Shown: positions 48,635 through 59,262, counted from the stretch's first letter. The stretch: 64,000 nt of DNA from CAVPCZ01 sp963779225 (GCA_963779225.1 CAVZWW010000002.1:389378-453377), one strand, 5' to 3'. Program-made: numbers and translations. Notes: generated by a model from the sequence alone, not told the origin.

Positions 48635-49931
48635 ATGAATTTTGTTGATGAACTGAAATGGAGAGGCATGATACATGATATTATGCCCGGAACAGAAGAA
48701 TTGCTGAATAAGGAAAAAACATCAGGATATATAGGATTCGATCCGACAGCCGACTCTCTTCATATAGGCCACATGGTACAGGTAATGCTGCTTGTTCATT
48801 TCCAGAGAGCCGGACATACTCCGATAGCACTTGTTGGAGGTGCCACAGGCATGATAGGCGATCCCTCGGGCAAATCAGAGGAAAGAAACCTCCTCGATGA
48901 GGCCTCTCTCAGAAAGAACCAGGATGCTATAAAAAAACAGCTTTCACAATTTCTCGATTTCCAGTCGGATAAGCCAAACAGGGCCCTTATGGTCAATAAC
49001 TATGACTGGATGAAGGAATATTCATTTCCTGCAGTTCATAAGGGATATCGGAAAGCATATAACTGTAAATTATATGATGTCGAAAGACTCGGTGAAGAAA
49101 AGGATAGGTTCCGAATCGAAGGAGGGAATGTCATTTACAGAGTTTTCATACCAGCTTGTTCAGGGAACCGATTTCCTTCATCTTTATAACAGTCATGGAT
49201 GCAAGCTTCAGATGGGAGGATCGGACCAGTGGGGAAATATTGTTACAGGTACAGAGCTTATACGCAGAAAAGCAGGAGGAGAAGCTTTTGCACTTACATG
49301 TCCGCTCATAACCAAATCGGACGGAACAAAATTCGGAAAGACAGAATCGGGAAATGTATGGCTCGATCCGGAAAAAACAACTCCTTACCAGTTTTACCAG
49401 TTCTGGCTTAATGTTTCAGATGAGGATGCTGCAAAGTATATTAAGATCTTTACAATTCTTGACAAGGATGAAATTGATGGTCTTATAAATGAGCATAATA
49501 AGGCTCCTCATGAGCGGTTGCTGCAGAAGCAGACTTGCTGAAGAGGTAACTGTAATGGTTCATTCACGCGAGGATTATGAAGGTGCTGTTGAGGCTTCGC
49601 AGATCCTTTTCGGGAAAGGGACAACCGAATCGCTCAAGAAAGATGAATGAAAATACTTTTCTTTCTGTATTTGAAGGGGTTCCTGTATTTGATGTAAAAA
49701 AGGAGGTAATCGACAAAGGTGTTTCAATATCAGATCTTTGTGCTGAACATACACAGGTATTTGCATCAAAGGGAGAACTGAGAAGGCTTGTTCAGGGAGG
49801 CGGGCTGAGCATAAACAAGGAGAAGATTGAAAATGCGGAGATAATCACTCGGTCAGGATGCTCTCCTGAACAACAAATACCTGCTTATTCAGAAAGGGAA
49901 GAAAAACTATTTCCTTATAAGGGTTATCTGA
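48635..49931 (+). CDS. tyrS: tyrosyl-tRNA synthetase, several frameshifts
   Basis: About 430 residues, the normal length. Class I motifs: HIGH at LHIGHMVQ (about 48770) and the KMSKS equivalent KFGKTES (about 49331). After KEYSF the frame changes at an extra T near 49027 and continues LQFIRDIGKHITVNYMMSKDS. Further changes near 49520-49640 lead to VFEGVPVFDVKKEV and the C-terminal S4 RNA-binding domain (ELRRLVQGGGLSINKEKI...), with one more near 49860 before ...LIQKGKKNYFLIRVI. This enzyme is essential, so the breaks are best explained as consensus errors. Confidence 0.92.
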
Positions 49932-49934
49932 GGA

Positions 49935-51168
49935 TCACCTTGGAAGATCGGCAACAATAATTGAAACATCATCAAAAGTATAGGGATTGTTATCAGGCAG
50001 ACCAAGCTCCTTTATCATCTCCTTCATATTGTTTTCAACAGGGAGTGTATTTGATATATGCTTTATAATTACTCCTGGTGCCGATATCCTTTCCATCGTC
50101 TCCCTTCAGTTCTGAAAGTCCGTCGGTATAGCAGACAATTTTGGAATAGTTCCTTATTGTAATTCAGATTTTCTTGACATTAGGGATCTCATCAAGCATC
50201 CCGATACCAACACATGAGGCATGAAGATGAAGTACCTCTCCTGTCACGGTATCGTAAAGAACAGGAGGATTATGAGCAGCATTTACATATTCCAGTTATG
50301 CCTGTTTCATGATCATATCGGGCAACAAAAAAGGTGAGGAACTTTTCTCCGGCAGCATTTACAACAACTATGGAATTGAGCTTATTGACAAGAGCCTCAA
50401 GACTTATATCGTGGGTAAACAGGGCCCTGAGGCTTGCCTGGAAATTTGACATCAGTATTGCTGCTGAGATCCCTTTTCCTGATACATCGGCAATACAGAA
50501 TCCTGTTTTGGTTTCTGACAATCTTCAGACAGTCATAGTAATCTCCACCTACCTCATAATGAGGAAAATAGAAGCCATGTACAATGATCTTGGGATTTTT
50601 GGGCATCTGGCTGTTGTCGGGGATCAGCATCTTCTGCATCCTGGCTGCCAGTTCAAGCTCTTTTTTCAGTGCTTCCTGGCGAAGGCTTTCCTTGAAAAGC
50701 CTGATATTCTCAATTGCAACAATTATGATGCTTGAGAATGTCTGGATAAAGTTCAGGTGTTTCAGAACCGGGCTCATTCCTTCACCCTCTTCCTCAATAT
50801 CGCCGATAAAGACATAATGCAAGATGGTACATTATTATTAAATACAGGAATGATTATATCAACACCTTCAAAGCCTATTTCAGCAGCATCGAAAGATATC
50901 TCGGTTATATCGAGCAGTCTTGATTCAACATCGATGTTTTCAAGCATTGCTTCGGAAAGCCTCCGTTAAGAATACATTCCCAGGTATCGGATCTTTTGTA
51001 AATCAGTATTTTACCAATACCCAGATTGTCCCTGAGTATGCTCTCATATTTTGCAAGAAGCTCTTCAACAGGCAGGTTGGCATTGATCGACAGTGTAATG
51101 TCGAGCAGAGCATCCAGTTTGAATTTGGATATCTTCAACCTGTCCATCTGAGCCAGCTTTTGTCCCAT
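49935..51168 (-). CDS. GAF-SpoIIE (PP2C-like) phosphatase, heavily frameshifted
   Basis: About 410 residues across at least four frames. ATG 51168: MGQKLAQMDRLKISKFKLDALLDITLSINANLPVEELLAKYESIL begins a GAF-like region. Then come FIGDIEEEGEGMSPVLKHLNFIQTFSSIIIVAIENIRLFKESLRQEALKKELELAARMQKMLIP (coiled coil) and the phosphatase strings YEVGGDYYDC, FCIADVSGKGISAAILMSNFQASL, NAAHNPPVL, IVCYTDGLSEL and NPYTFDDVSIIVADLPR. It is the RsbU-like soluble type, unlike the membrane sensor at 36915. Its end lies 4 bases from the tyrS end (convergent). Last gene of the leftward run beginning with tolC. Confidence 0.82.
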
Positions 51169-51177
51169 TCAGTGATA

Positions 51178-51748
51178 TTATGCTTTTACCCTTTCCACAT
51201 ATGATTTGTCGCGGGTATCAATTTTTATTTTATCTCCTGTATTTACAAACAGAGGTACCATAATGACCGATCCGTTTTCAACTTTTGCCTGTTTAAGGGT
51301 GTTGGTTGCAGTGTCGCCTCTCAGTCCGGGTTCGGAATATACTACTTCCAGAACAACAAACTGGAGGAAAATCAACAGTAAGTACGGTCTCTGTTTCAGC
51401 ATGAACAACAACTTCTACACCAACTCCTTCTATGAGGAATTCGGGATTTTCAATCATGGACTCCTGCAACATGTATCTGTTCAAATGTTTCGAGATGCAT
51501 GAAATAATAACCCATATCATCCTTATAAAGATACTGGTAAGGACGTCTTTCAACCCTTGCAACATTGACTTTGACACCTGAGGAAAAAGTATTATCAATT
51601 ACCCTTCCGGTTTTAAGGTTCTTTAAGTTTTGTTCTCACAAAAGCCGGTCCCTTGCCGGGTTTAACATGCTGAAACTGTACAATTGTATAAAGGTCATTG
51701 TTGATATTCAATAACCAATCCGTTCCTGAAATCTGCAGTACTAGCCAT
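51178..51748 (-). CDS. efp: elongation factor P, frameshifted
   Basis: About 189 residues, normal for EF-P. The start ATG 51748 gives MASTADFRNGLVIE; then in another frame NDLYTIVQFQHVKPGKGPAFVRTKLKNLKTGRVIDNTF (KPGKG is the loop carrying the modifiable Lys), VNVARVERRPYQYLYKDDMGYYFMHLETFEQIH, and the C-terminal OB fold FVVLEVVYSEPGLRGDTATNTLKQAKVENGSVIMVPLFVNTGDKIKIDTRDKSYVERVKA. EF-P relieves ribosome stalling at polyproline, which is relevant to the proline-run TonB at 19184. It is 10 bases from the phosphatase start. Confidence 0.9.
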
Positions 51749-52569
51749 AAATTCTTAAGTTATTCTCAATATTTAATAAAGTTATCTTTATTTTAATTTC
51801 CAGAGGATATGCAAGTCCCTCATAATTTGTCATTTCAACTGTAAATGCACCCGACAAATATATCAAATCGTATTTTAATCGGTAAATAATTTTTATCGGC
51901 AGAGAACCAGAATGAAACATCTTCTTCTGTTTTGAAAAGACGACCGGCCTCGGTAACCGGGTTAAACTTGTAGCACTTTATCTTTCCCAGCTTTGTTTTC
52001 ACATCTTCTGTCCCTACATACTTCAGGCTGTACAGGATACAATTCATCGGTGAACCAGGTCATTATGGTAATCATATCCCCTTCTTTCAAGTTCCTTTTA
52101 TTCAGGCATTATATTATCGCGGAAATGATAGAAACATGACAGGATATCATGCATTCCCTTTCTGTGCAATATGTATTCCGGTAAGGTCGCTGGTGAGAAT
52201 TGCAGAATCAGCTCTTGTATTGTGATCAAAGATCACTTCATTATATTTTCTGTACCTGCCTTCGCTGATATTCCTTATTGTGAATACAGGCAGTTCGGTT
52301 TCAGGATCGATATAGCTCTCATAAATATCAACAACTTTGAATATAGCATCAGCCATCCCGGTTGTTTTAGCCTATAAGTTTTGAATGCCATACGTGTTTT
52401 CCCTTATATGTTTCAGTTTTAGTTCAAGAGTTGCCTCACCTGCGTTTATGGGTCCGTAATGAACACTGTATAGTTAACAGTTTCACCTGGTTTGTATGAT
52501 GTAGTCTGGCACCATCCTGAGAGGAGAACAGGGCTGCAAGATAGAGTTATTAGTAAAACCCTGTTTCAT
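51741..52569 (-). CDS. DUF3108-type periplasmic protein, frameshifted
   Basis: About 275 residues across several frames. Near ATG 52569 a signal peptide (roughly VLLITLSCSPVLLSGWCQ) leads to YTVHYGPINAGEATLELKLKHI, then YIDPETELPVFTIRNISEGRYRKYNEVIFDHNTRADSAIL, TEDVKTKLGKIKCYKFNPVTEAGRLFKTEEDVSFWFSADKNYLPIKIRFDI and EMTNYEGLAYPLEIKI. The YxxxYGPINAGEA start and the FSADKNYLPIKI block are typical of DUF3108. The function is unknown, probably a periplasmic lipocalin-like or export-related protein. The exact ends are uncertain; the inferred stop at 51741 would overlap the efp start. Confidence 0.65.
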
Positions 52570-52608
52570 TTTATTTATGATTCTCTGCAGTATATTGTGC
52601 CATATTTA

Positions 52609-53311
52609 TCAGAGTATATTTTTCCGCTGTGTTGTTGTGATGAAATCTTTCAGGTAAAAAGGTTCAAAATATGCAACATCTTCAAAGTGATTTCGATTCA
52701 AGTGCCTGTATGCAGGAATATGCATATTGGCAGCCGACATTGCAAAATCATCCACAAACTCGACATTCTGCTCTTTTTATAACATCCTTGCATTTTGATG
52801 CTCCGTCGCCAAAGAAGATAATATTTTTTGATTCAGGAAATGACAGTAAAAGAATCCTCCGTTATTATTTCAGCAGCGATATCTTTAATCATATTACCTG
52901 TCAGAATCATAAAGTGCATAATAAACCTCCATTCTTCTGGCATCAAGCATTGGGCAGAAGATGTATCCGATCCAGCCAATTCCCGTTTTTTATCATCCTC
53001 TCCTTCATCCCGATAAACATCGAAAGAGTGGTTTCGATTCCGATCAGAGGTATTGACGCTGCAAATGCAATCCCTTTTGCCACTGATACTCCTATCCTGA
53101 GTCCGGTGTATGAGCCGGGTCCTTTGCTGACAGCAACTGCTTCAAGGTCGGACGCATTAACAGCAGTCTCTTTCAGAATATCTCCGATAAATACGGTGAG
53201 CATTGAAGCATGCGAATTCAGGTCATTGCTTTCTTTCAATGAAAGTACTCCTGCACTGTCGCAAAGTGCCACTGAACACAAATTAGTGGCTGTTTCAATG
53301 CAGATTATCAT
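52609..53311 (-). CDS. tsaB: TsaB, t6A tRNA modification protein, frameshifted
   Basis: About 233 residues. ATG 53311: MIICIETATNLCSVALCDSAGVLSLKE, NSHASMLTVFIGDIL and VSKGPGSYTGLRIGVSVAKGIAFA, the diagnostic TsaB strings. After the frame change near 52945 it continues RRMEVYYALYDSD, IIFFGDGASKCKDVI, VEFVDDFAMSAANMHIPAYRHLN, VAYFEPFYLKDFITTTQRKNIL to 52609. TsaB works with TsaD/TsaE/TsaC to make N6-threonylcarbamoyladenosine on tRNAs and is essential in most bacteria, so the breaks are probably sequence errors. Confidence 0.9.
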
Positions 53312-53333
53312 TTCTTTAGGGGTTTTGGTGTTC

Positions 53334-54594
53334 CTATTTTTCCCTGAAGAGTTCCTCTTTCTTAAGAATCTCTACCAATGTGCTGTCAGACAGTTTCTTG
53401 CTGATTGCACTGAATGGTGCCGAAATCACCCTTTCATTAGGTTCAATACCTGACAGAATTTCAATGTAACTGTTATCCTGAATGCCGGTTTTTACATCAC
53501 GTGCCAGGGCATATTTTCCATCGGTTACAAAAACAAGGGTACGTATTTCATCCGATGTTGTTTTGCCGGTAATATTAGTAGTATCAGTACGTGTAGTAAC
53601 TGACTGAATCGGAACAGAAATTACACTATCCATTACTCGTGTCTGAATGTCAACCGTGGCTGACATTCCCGGGCGGAACGGATTTGATATTCCTTCAGAA
53701 ATAAGGTCCAGGTATGATTCAGGGAGAACAAGAATTTTAACATCGAAATTTGTAACCTGGTCGGCTGATATTCCAGTTGTTTTTGCTGAATTTGCAATTT
53801 CGGTTACCACTCCCTTGAATTTCTTATCGAGATAGGCATCAACTTCAATTACAGCAGTATCGCCCAGTTTTACCCTTACTATATCATTTTCATTTACTTC
53901 TACCTGGGCTTCCATCCTTGACAGGTCGGCTACCCTTAGCATTTCGGTACCTGCCATCAGGTTTGTCCCGGCCACCCTTTCACCAAGTTCAACAAGGAGC
54001 ATTGATACGGTACCTGACATAGGTGCATAGATTGATGTTTTGATAAGATTTTCATTTGCTTCTTTCAAGTGATGCTTCTGCACTGATAACTGAATATTTG
54101 GCTGCATCTACCTCTGCTTTTGCAACTGTATAGGAAGCTTGAGCCTGCTCAAAATCTGATTTTGAAATTGTCTGTTCGTCAAACAACTGTTTGTTCCGCT
54201 TGTAGGAGAGCTCAGCCTGGGTAAACTGGGCTTCCGATTGTGCAAGCCTGGCCCTGGCCGAGCTTATTGCCGCCATCGATCTGTCTCTCTGGGAGATATA
54301 GGTATCGGGCTTGATCCTGAGCAGAAGCTGACCCTTTTCAACTGCGTCTCCTTCCATAATTGTAAGTTCAACTATTTCACCGGAAACATCAGGACTGATC
54401 TTAACCTCTTTCTCGGGTTGAATCTTCCCATTAGCAGTTATTGTCTCAACGATTGTCCGTTTCTCAGCGTTTTCCACTGCAACCTTAACCATTACTGCTT
54501 TCCCGAACCAGCCTTGTTTCTTTCCTATCACAGCCAGAATTAACAGAGAGCAACTAATCGGGAGTAAAATCTTAAGGATCTTGTTGTTTTTCAT
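53334..54594 (-). CDS. HlyD-family periplasmic adaptor of an efflux pump, one frameshift
   Basis: About 420 residues. ATG 54594: N-terminal membrane anchor MKNNKILKILLPISCSLLILAVIG, lipoyl half-domain (VETITANGKIQPEKEVKISPDVSGEIVELTIMEGDAVEKGQLLLRI), coiled-coil hairpin (SSARARLAQSEAQFTQAELSYKRNKQLFDEQ...), frame change near 54075, second lipoyl half (IYAPMSGTVSMLLVELGERV), then beta-barrel and membrane-proximal domains ending FREK. It links an inner-membrane transporter to TolC. It is 21 bases after tolC; no RND or MacB partner is adjacent, although an FtsX-type permease lies elsewhere at 9070. Confidence 0.9.
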
Positions 54595-54614
54595 GATATT
54601 GAAGGTGATTATTT

Positions 54615-55999
54615 TTATTTGGTATTAAGACTTAATGGTATGCCTCTGTAAAAATCAAGGACTTTTGTTTTGAAAATATATTCATACTTTGCCTGGGCAA
54701 GATCAGACTGAGCTTTCAAAAGCTGGGTCTTTGAGGCATTATAGTCAACGGGGGTAACCAGTCCGACATTGAATTTTTGTTCTGTATAACGGAATGATTC
54801 TTCCATGGAGGTAACAGCCTTCTGACTGGCTGCATATTTTTTTAAAGCTGCAGAAGCATCGGCATATGACTGCTGAATATTTTTATAGAGCTGCTTTTTT
54901 GCTCCTTCGAGTGCATACTTGCTGTTCTCAATGCTTAGTCTGTGAATTGGCAATATTCTTGTTTACCTGCCATCCGTTAAGGATTGGGACGCTAAGTGTA
55001 AATCCGAGAGCAATGCTTCTGTTGTCCCTGAACTGTTCATTAAAGGGATAATCACCATATATGACTTCAAGCGATGCTGGGTCGAGTACCAAGAACTTTC
55101 TGACGGACATCTGAATAGCCGGTTGTTAATGAATGGTTCATGGAGATGCGCGGACTTCTGGATCCTTTTGCAATTTTAAGGTCATATTCACTGGCAGTGA
55201 GCATCAGTTCAGGGCTCTTAATGCTTGGTCTTGCCCCGCTTGCAATCTGAAAGATCTCTTCAATTGTTTCGCCTATAATTGCATTTGTATCAACGGTTAT
55301 TGGAGGAACAACAACCTCGAAACCTTCAGGAGTTTTAAGTTCAAGAAGCTGGGTAATATCGAGATAGGAAAGGTCAAGCTGATTTCTGATGTTGATGAGC
55401 TGAACTTCTTCCTGTGCAGCCTGGGCTTCAATCTGAAGAAGATTTCCCCGTGCTGCGCTGCCGGCATCAACAAGTTTTCTTGTTTTTTCAATCTGCTGAA
55501 GTGTTATCTGAAGCTGTTCATTTGTTGCAGTTACAAGCTCCTTATTAAGAAGAATCTGCAGATAATTCAGTGCAACAGTCAGCGCGATATTCTCCTTTAT
55601 ATTCTCAAGATCCTGTTCTCCGGCAAGCAGTTCATACTCATACTTTTTAATTGAGTTATAATTCTGCAGGCCATTAAACAGATTCATGCTGCCTCCAACA
55701 TAGAAGTTATTTGAGATCACCCTCTGATCTTCAGTGTATCTGTAAGTAGTCTGATCGAGTGAACGGCCCCAGGAATAGTTTTGAGAACCAGATCCTGAAA
55801 GCGTGGGAAGAAGCCTGAATTTCGAAAGATCGAGAGAGTTTTTCTGATACTGGGTCTGAAGGTCCTGCTGTTTTATCTGGATGTTATTATCAATTGCATA
55901 GTAGATGCATTCATCGAGGGTCCAGACCTTCTGCTGGGCGAAAAGCAATCCCTGAAAGGCGGATAACAATAGAAATAACATTAATGAGCATTTTTTCAT
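54615..55999 (-). CDS. TolC-family outer-membrane efflux protein, two frameshifts
   Basis: About 460 residues. ATG 55999 (MKKCSLMLFLLLSAFQGLLFAQQ) gives a signal peptide; an upstream in-frame ATG at 56077 is less likely. TolC repeats: VWTLDECIYYAIDNNIQIKQQDLQTQYQKNSL... and, after changes near 55090 and 54940, RSIALGFTLSVPILNGWQVNKNIANSQ and QKFNVGLVTPVDYNASKTQLLKAQSDLAQAKYEYIFKTKVLDFYRG. First gene of the leftward run tolC - adaptor - tsaB - DUF3108 - efp - phosphatase. Confidence 0.9.
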
Positions 56000-56267
56000 A
56001 GGAAGATATTTTGTTTGCAAAACAGATCTTAATTGCCGGAATGATCCGTCTGAAATTAGGTTGAACGAAACAGACATTTATGTACTACAGTAAACAATGG
56101 TTACAAAAATAAGATTACGAAGATAGTCAATATCTCAAAATCTATAAATGATTTTTACAGAAAGAGTTGGCATAAAATGTTACAATCATTTGCAGATTTT
56201 CATAAAATATTTTTGCCGCCCCGGCTAAAATAGCTAACTTGTGCGACTCATTTTAAAACTAAGTATT

Positions 56268-57239
56268 ATGCTACATTATAAAGAATTGGGATTAGTAAAT
56301 TCAAGGGAATTGTTCAGGAATGCAGTAAAAGGAGGATATGCTATTCCTGCTTTCAACTTCAACAATCTTGAACAGCTGCAGGCAATTATCAGCGCATGTG
56401 TAGAGACAAAGTCACCTGTGATACTCCAGGTATCGAAGGGCGCCCGCAAATATGCAAACCAGACCCTGCTGCAGTATCTTGCCAAGGGTGCTGTTGAATA
56501 TGCAAAGGAACTCGGACATGCGATTCCGATCGTACTGCATCTTGACCATGGCGATACATTTGAAACCTGTAAGGCATGTATTGAGACAGGATTCTCATCA
56601 GTAATGATTGACGGTTCTCATTTTCCATATGAAGAGAATGTAAGACTGACAAAACAGGTTGTTGAGTTTGCACATAAGCATGATGTTACTGTAGAAGGCG
56701 AGCTTGGTGTTCTGGCCGGTATCGAAGATGAGGTGTCATCGGACCACACATCATATACCAGGCCGGAAGAGGTTGAAGACTTCGTTAAAAAGACTGGCGT
56801 TGATTCTCTTGCAATCTCTATCGGAACTTCACATGGTGCTTTCAAGTTCAAGGTTGCTCCGGGCCAGCTTCCTCCTCCTCTTCGTTTTGATATTCTTGAA
56901 GAGTGCGAGAGACGTATACCCGGTTTCCCTATCGTTCTTCATGGTGCTTCTTCGGTACCTCAGGATATCGTGGATGAGATCAACAAATATGGCGGGAAAA
57001 TGGAAAACACTGCCGGGGTATCTGAGGACCAGCTCAGGAGAGCTGCAGCATCGGCAGTTTGTAAGATCAACATCGACAGCGATGGTCGTCTTGCAATGAC
57101 AGCTGCTATCCGCAAAGTATTTGTTGAAAAACCGGGTGAGTTTGATCCGCGTAATTACCTTGGACCAGCCCGCGAAAAGCTTAAAGAGCTTTATAAGTAT
57201 AAAGTTATTAATGTGCTGGGAAGTGCAGGGAAGGCGTAG
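56268..57239 (+). CDS. fbaA: class II fructose-bisphosphate aldolase
   Basis: 323 residues, intact; ATG 56268 (MLHYKELGLVNSRELFRNAVKGGYAIPAFNFNNLEQL) chosen over an in-frame start at 56241. Zinc and substrate residues: VLHLDHGDTFE, VEGELGVLAGIEDEV, ISIGTSHGAFKF, PIVLHGASSVP and CKINIDSDGR. It splits fructose-1,6-bisphosphate into DHAP and GAP. Monocistronic, with its own terminator; the codon frame is clean, in contrast to the preceding 8 kb. Confidence 0.95.
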   Translation: MLHYKELGLVNSRELFRNAVKGGYAIPAFNFNNLEQLQAIISACVETKSPVILQVSKGARKYANQTLLQYLAKGAVEYAKELGHAIPIVLHLDHGDTFETCKACIETGFSSVMIDGSHFPYEENVRLTKQVVEFAHKHDVTVEGELGVLAGIEDEVSSDHTSYTRPEEVEDFVKKTGVDSLAISIGTSHGAFKFKVAPGQLPPPLRFDILEECERRIPGFPIVLHGASSVPQDIVDEINKYGGKMENTAGVSEDQLRRAAASAVCKINIDSDGRLAMTAAIRKVFVEKPGEFDPRNYLGPAREKLKELYKYKVINVLGSAGKA

Positions 57240-57324
57240 ATAAAAGGCGCAACCTCGCCGCCAAGACAGCGAGGTAAAAGGACTAAAGGGTGGATTTAAT
57301 AAAGTTGTGAATAAGATAAATATC

Positions 57325-57360
57325 AATCAGCCAGTCAGATAAGGACTGGCTGATTTTTTT
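57325..57360 (+). terminator. intrinsic terminator of the aldolase gene
   Basis: AATCAGCCAGTC (57325-57336) pairs perfectly with GACTGGCTGATT (57344-57355), followed by a T run. The loop is seven bases. Confidence 0.9.
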
Positions 57361-57433
57361 ATGTTAAAAACTCTGCAGCACCGTCTCTCTCCTCATCTTA
57401 CCTTTTTATAATTTAGCCTCTGAAGCTTCATAG

Positions 57434-57676
57434 ATGGAAGGACGAAAACTGTTTACAAGGAAGACAGGCTGCGGAGGACAAACGCTTTCACTAATGCTGA
57501 ACAGCAGGGAGATGAAGGCCCTTGGTATTTACTGCAGCAGGTACAGGGTCAAAAACAAATCCGAATTTATGCGGGCAACAATTATGAAAGCCATTCTTAA
57601 AAGGTTTGAAGAGGAACATCCGACACTCTGGGAGGAGAATGAACCAACTCTCTTTAATCAGAATGTTTCCCGATAA
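57434..57676 (+). CDS. small ribbon-helix-helix-like protein
   Basis: 80 residues, intact: SLMLNSREMKALGIYCSRYRVKNKSEFMRATIMKAILKRFEEEHPTLWEE. The short strand followed by two helices with an (N/K)KSEFMR turn resembles a ribbon-helix-helix DNA-binding fold. Such short proteins are conserved in Bacteroidota, without a known role as far as I recall. No partner toxin is adjacent. Confidence 0.65.
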   Translation: MEGRKLFTRKTGCGGQTLSLMLNSREMKALGIYCSRYRVKNKSEFMRATIMKAILKRFEEEHPTLWEENEPTLFNQNVSR

Positions 57677-57792
57677 CATTTGGAAAATAAGCTTCTTTTT
57701 CTAATTTTACATGGCCGGAATTAAATTAAGCCTGAATTGTTGTTTATCAGATATGACATGAAGGCTGTTTATCACAAATTGATAACAAGGGG

Positions 57793-58269
57793 ATGGTGTA
57801 TCCGGAAAAATATTTTAAGGAACTCTCCAAAAGGACTCCGTGGATTATTCTGGAACCGGGAGACTTATTCATTATGGGAAGGTCAATTCCTGAGAATCCG
57901 GGTGATTTCTACCGACCTCTACAGGCATGGATAACCGATTATTCAAAAAACTACAGGGGCAACACAAAAATCACCCTCGGATTTGAGTATATCAATACTG
58001 CTTCAATGAAATGGATCTATACAATACTCAGGGAGTTGTCGCAGGTAAAGGAAATTGCCAAGAATGCCACAATAACCTGGTATTATGAGCAGGGAGATGA
58101 AGATATGAAAGAGCTTGGATTTATCCTTAAATCGCTGGTAGTCAGTCCGTTTTCGATGGTTGAGGTTGAGGAGATGGACAAGAATAGTTATGATCATGTA
58201 TCCTTGCCGGTAAATTATAATAACTGCCCTGTCATCCCAACAAATTGCCATGATAGTCGTCACATTTAA
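57793..58269 (+). CDS. SiaC-like (DUF1987) regulatory phosphoprotein
   Basis: 158 residues, intact; ATG 57793 (MVYPEKYFKELSKRTPWIILEPGDLFIMGRSIPENPGDFYRPLQAWI). Strings ITLGFEYINTASMKWIYTILRELSQ and ATITWYYEQGDEDMKELGFILKSLVVSPF match the SiaC family, in which a Thr in the NT(A/S)S segment is phosphorylated by the SiaB kinase and dephosphorylated by the SiaA SpoIIE-type phosphatase to control diguanylate cyclase or other partners. Three SpoIIE phosphatases in this window are possible counterparts; none is adjacent. Confidence 0.82.
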   Translation: MVYPEKYFKELSKRTPWIILEPGDLFIMGRSIPENPGDFYRPLQAWITDYSKNYRGNTKITLGFEYINTASMKWIYTILRELSQVKEIAKNATITWYYEQGDEDMKELGFILKSLVVSPFSMVEVEEMDKNSYDHVSLPVNYNNCPVIPTNCHDSRHI

Positions 58270-58306
58270 AAAAAAATTCTATTTTTGCAGCTCAATTTAT
58301 ATAAAC

Positions 58307-58379
58307 TGACCCATGGTGTAATTGGCAACACGTCAGATTTTGGTTCTGAAGAGTCCAGGTTCGAAACCTGGTGGGTCAA
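58307..58379 (+). tRNA. tRNA-Gln (anticodon UUG)
   Basis: Acceptor TGACCCA pairs with TGGGTCA, anticodon stem TCAGA/TCTGA around TTTTGGT (anticodon TTG), T arm CCAGGTTCGAAACCTGG. No CCA is encoded. A terminator follows directly. Confidence 0.92.
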
Positions 58380-58382
58380 CAA

Positions 58383-58428
58383 AAAAAGAGTGAGAGCGTG
58401 AGCGGGAGTGAACGGGCTCACTCTTTTT
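58383..58428 (+). terminator. terminator after tRNA-Gln
   Basis: AAAAAGAGTGAG (58383-58394) pairs perfectly with CTCACTCTTTTT (58417-58428). The loop resembles the GAGTG-type tandem repeat next to tRNA-Arg. The rest up to 58610 has no gene. Confidence 0.8.
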
Positions 58429-58610
58429 CTCAAAACACACTCACATGGGTATTTTATTTAACACCAGGTTCGGTTAAAATACTCAGCGATTGCCAAAATT
58501 CACTATACAAACCAGACTTCCCCATGAAGGGTCGCACGTAAGATATTAATCTGTAGTTTTGTCATCCCCGGACAAAGAATTATTATTCTGAATTTAATAT
58601 CGATACTAAT

Positions 58611-59262
58611 ATGAAAAAGGTAAATCAATTTGGTGAGTTAGTTGAAGGATATAATATCCCAGTGCTTAATGAGCGTGAAGTACGTGCGGCTGCAGGAATA
58701 CTGTTTTTTTTCACCTTCCTATCGTTCATGTTCATTCTGTTTAAAGGTGATTTTTTGATGATCAAATATGTGATCACTGTTTTTATGATTGATTTTATTA
58801 TTCGGGTGTTTATCACACCAAAGTATGCTCCAACCCTTATTATTAGCAGACTAATTGTGAGCCGAGCAAAACCCTGAATATGTTGGTGCAGCCCAGAAGA
58901 AATTTGCATGGATTATAGGTGTAGTTCTATCTACTGCCATGTTCGTCTTGATGGTACTAGTTAACTCTTATAGCGCAATCACCGGACTTATCTGCTTTGT
59001 TTGCCTGATCTTCCTGTTTTTTGAATCTGTTTTTGGTATTTGCCTGGGTTGTCTTTTCTATAACTTGGTTTACAAAGAAAAAGCCCAGCATTGCCCTGGA
59101 GAAATCTGTGAGTTAAAAAATAAGCATGAAATTCAGAAGGTTTCTTTAATTCAGATCCTGGTCGTACTTACCATGGTAGGATTGGTGGTTCTTATTGGAT
59201 TTCTGTTCAATGACTTTTTCTGCGTTAAACCGCATGATTTGTTTGGTTCCATAGGGCAATAA
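58611..59262 (+). CDS. DUF4395 membrane protein, one frameshift
   Basis: About 216 residues. ATG 58611: VNQFGELVEGYNIPVLNEREVRAAAGILFFFTFLSFMFILF... FIIRVFITPKYAPTLIISRLIVS; frame change near 58872 continues EYVGAAQKKFAWIIGVVLSTAMFVLMV and ends FGICLGCLFYNLVYK... HCPGEICE. The VLNEREVRAAAG start and the GCLFYN...CPGxxC cysteines are typical of DUF4395, which often sits near redox proteins. About six helices. Confidence 0.82.

Noticed and set aside
48635..49931. Programmed ribosomal frameshifting in tyrS and other genes
   Set aside because: Breaks occur at many unrelated sites, several per gene and in both directions, without slippery-plus-structure signals; consensus error explains them better.
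52671..53453. 260-codon plus-strand ORF across the tsaB region
   Set aside because: The minus strand carries the conserved TsaB motifs, and this ORF overlaps both tsaB and the adaptor gene with no recognisable domain.
55133..55654. 173-codon plus-strand ORF inside tolC
   Set aside because: Antisense to TolC repeats; cysteine-rich composition is an artefact of the opposite frame.
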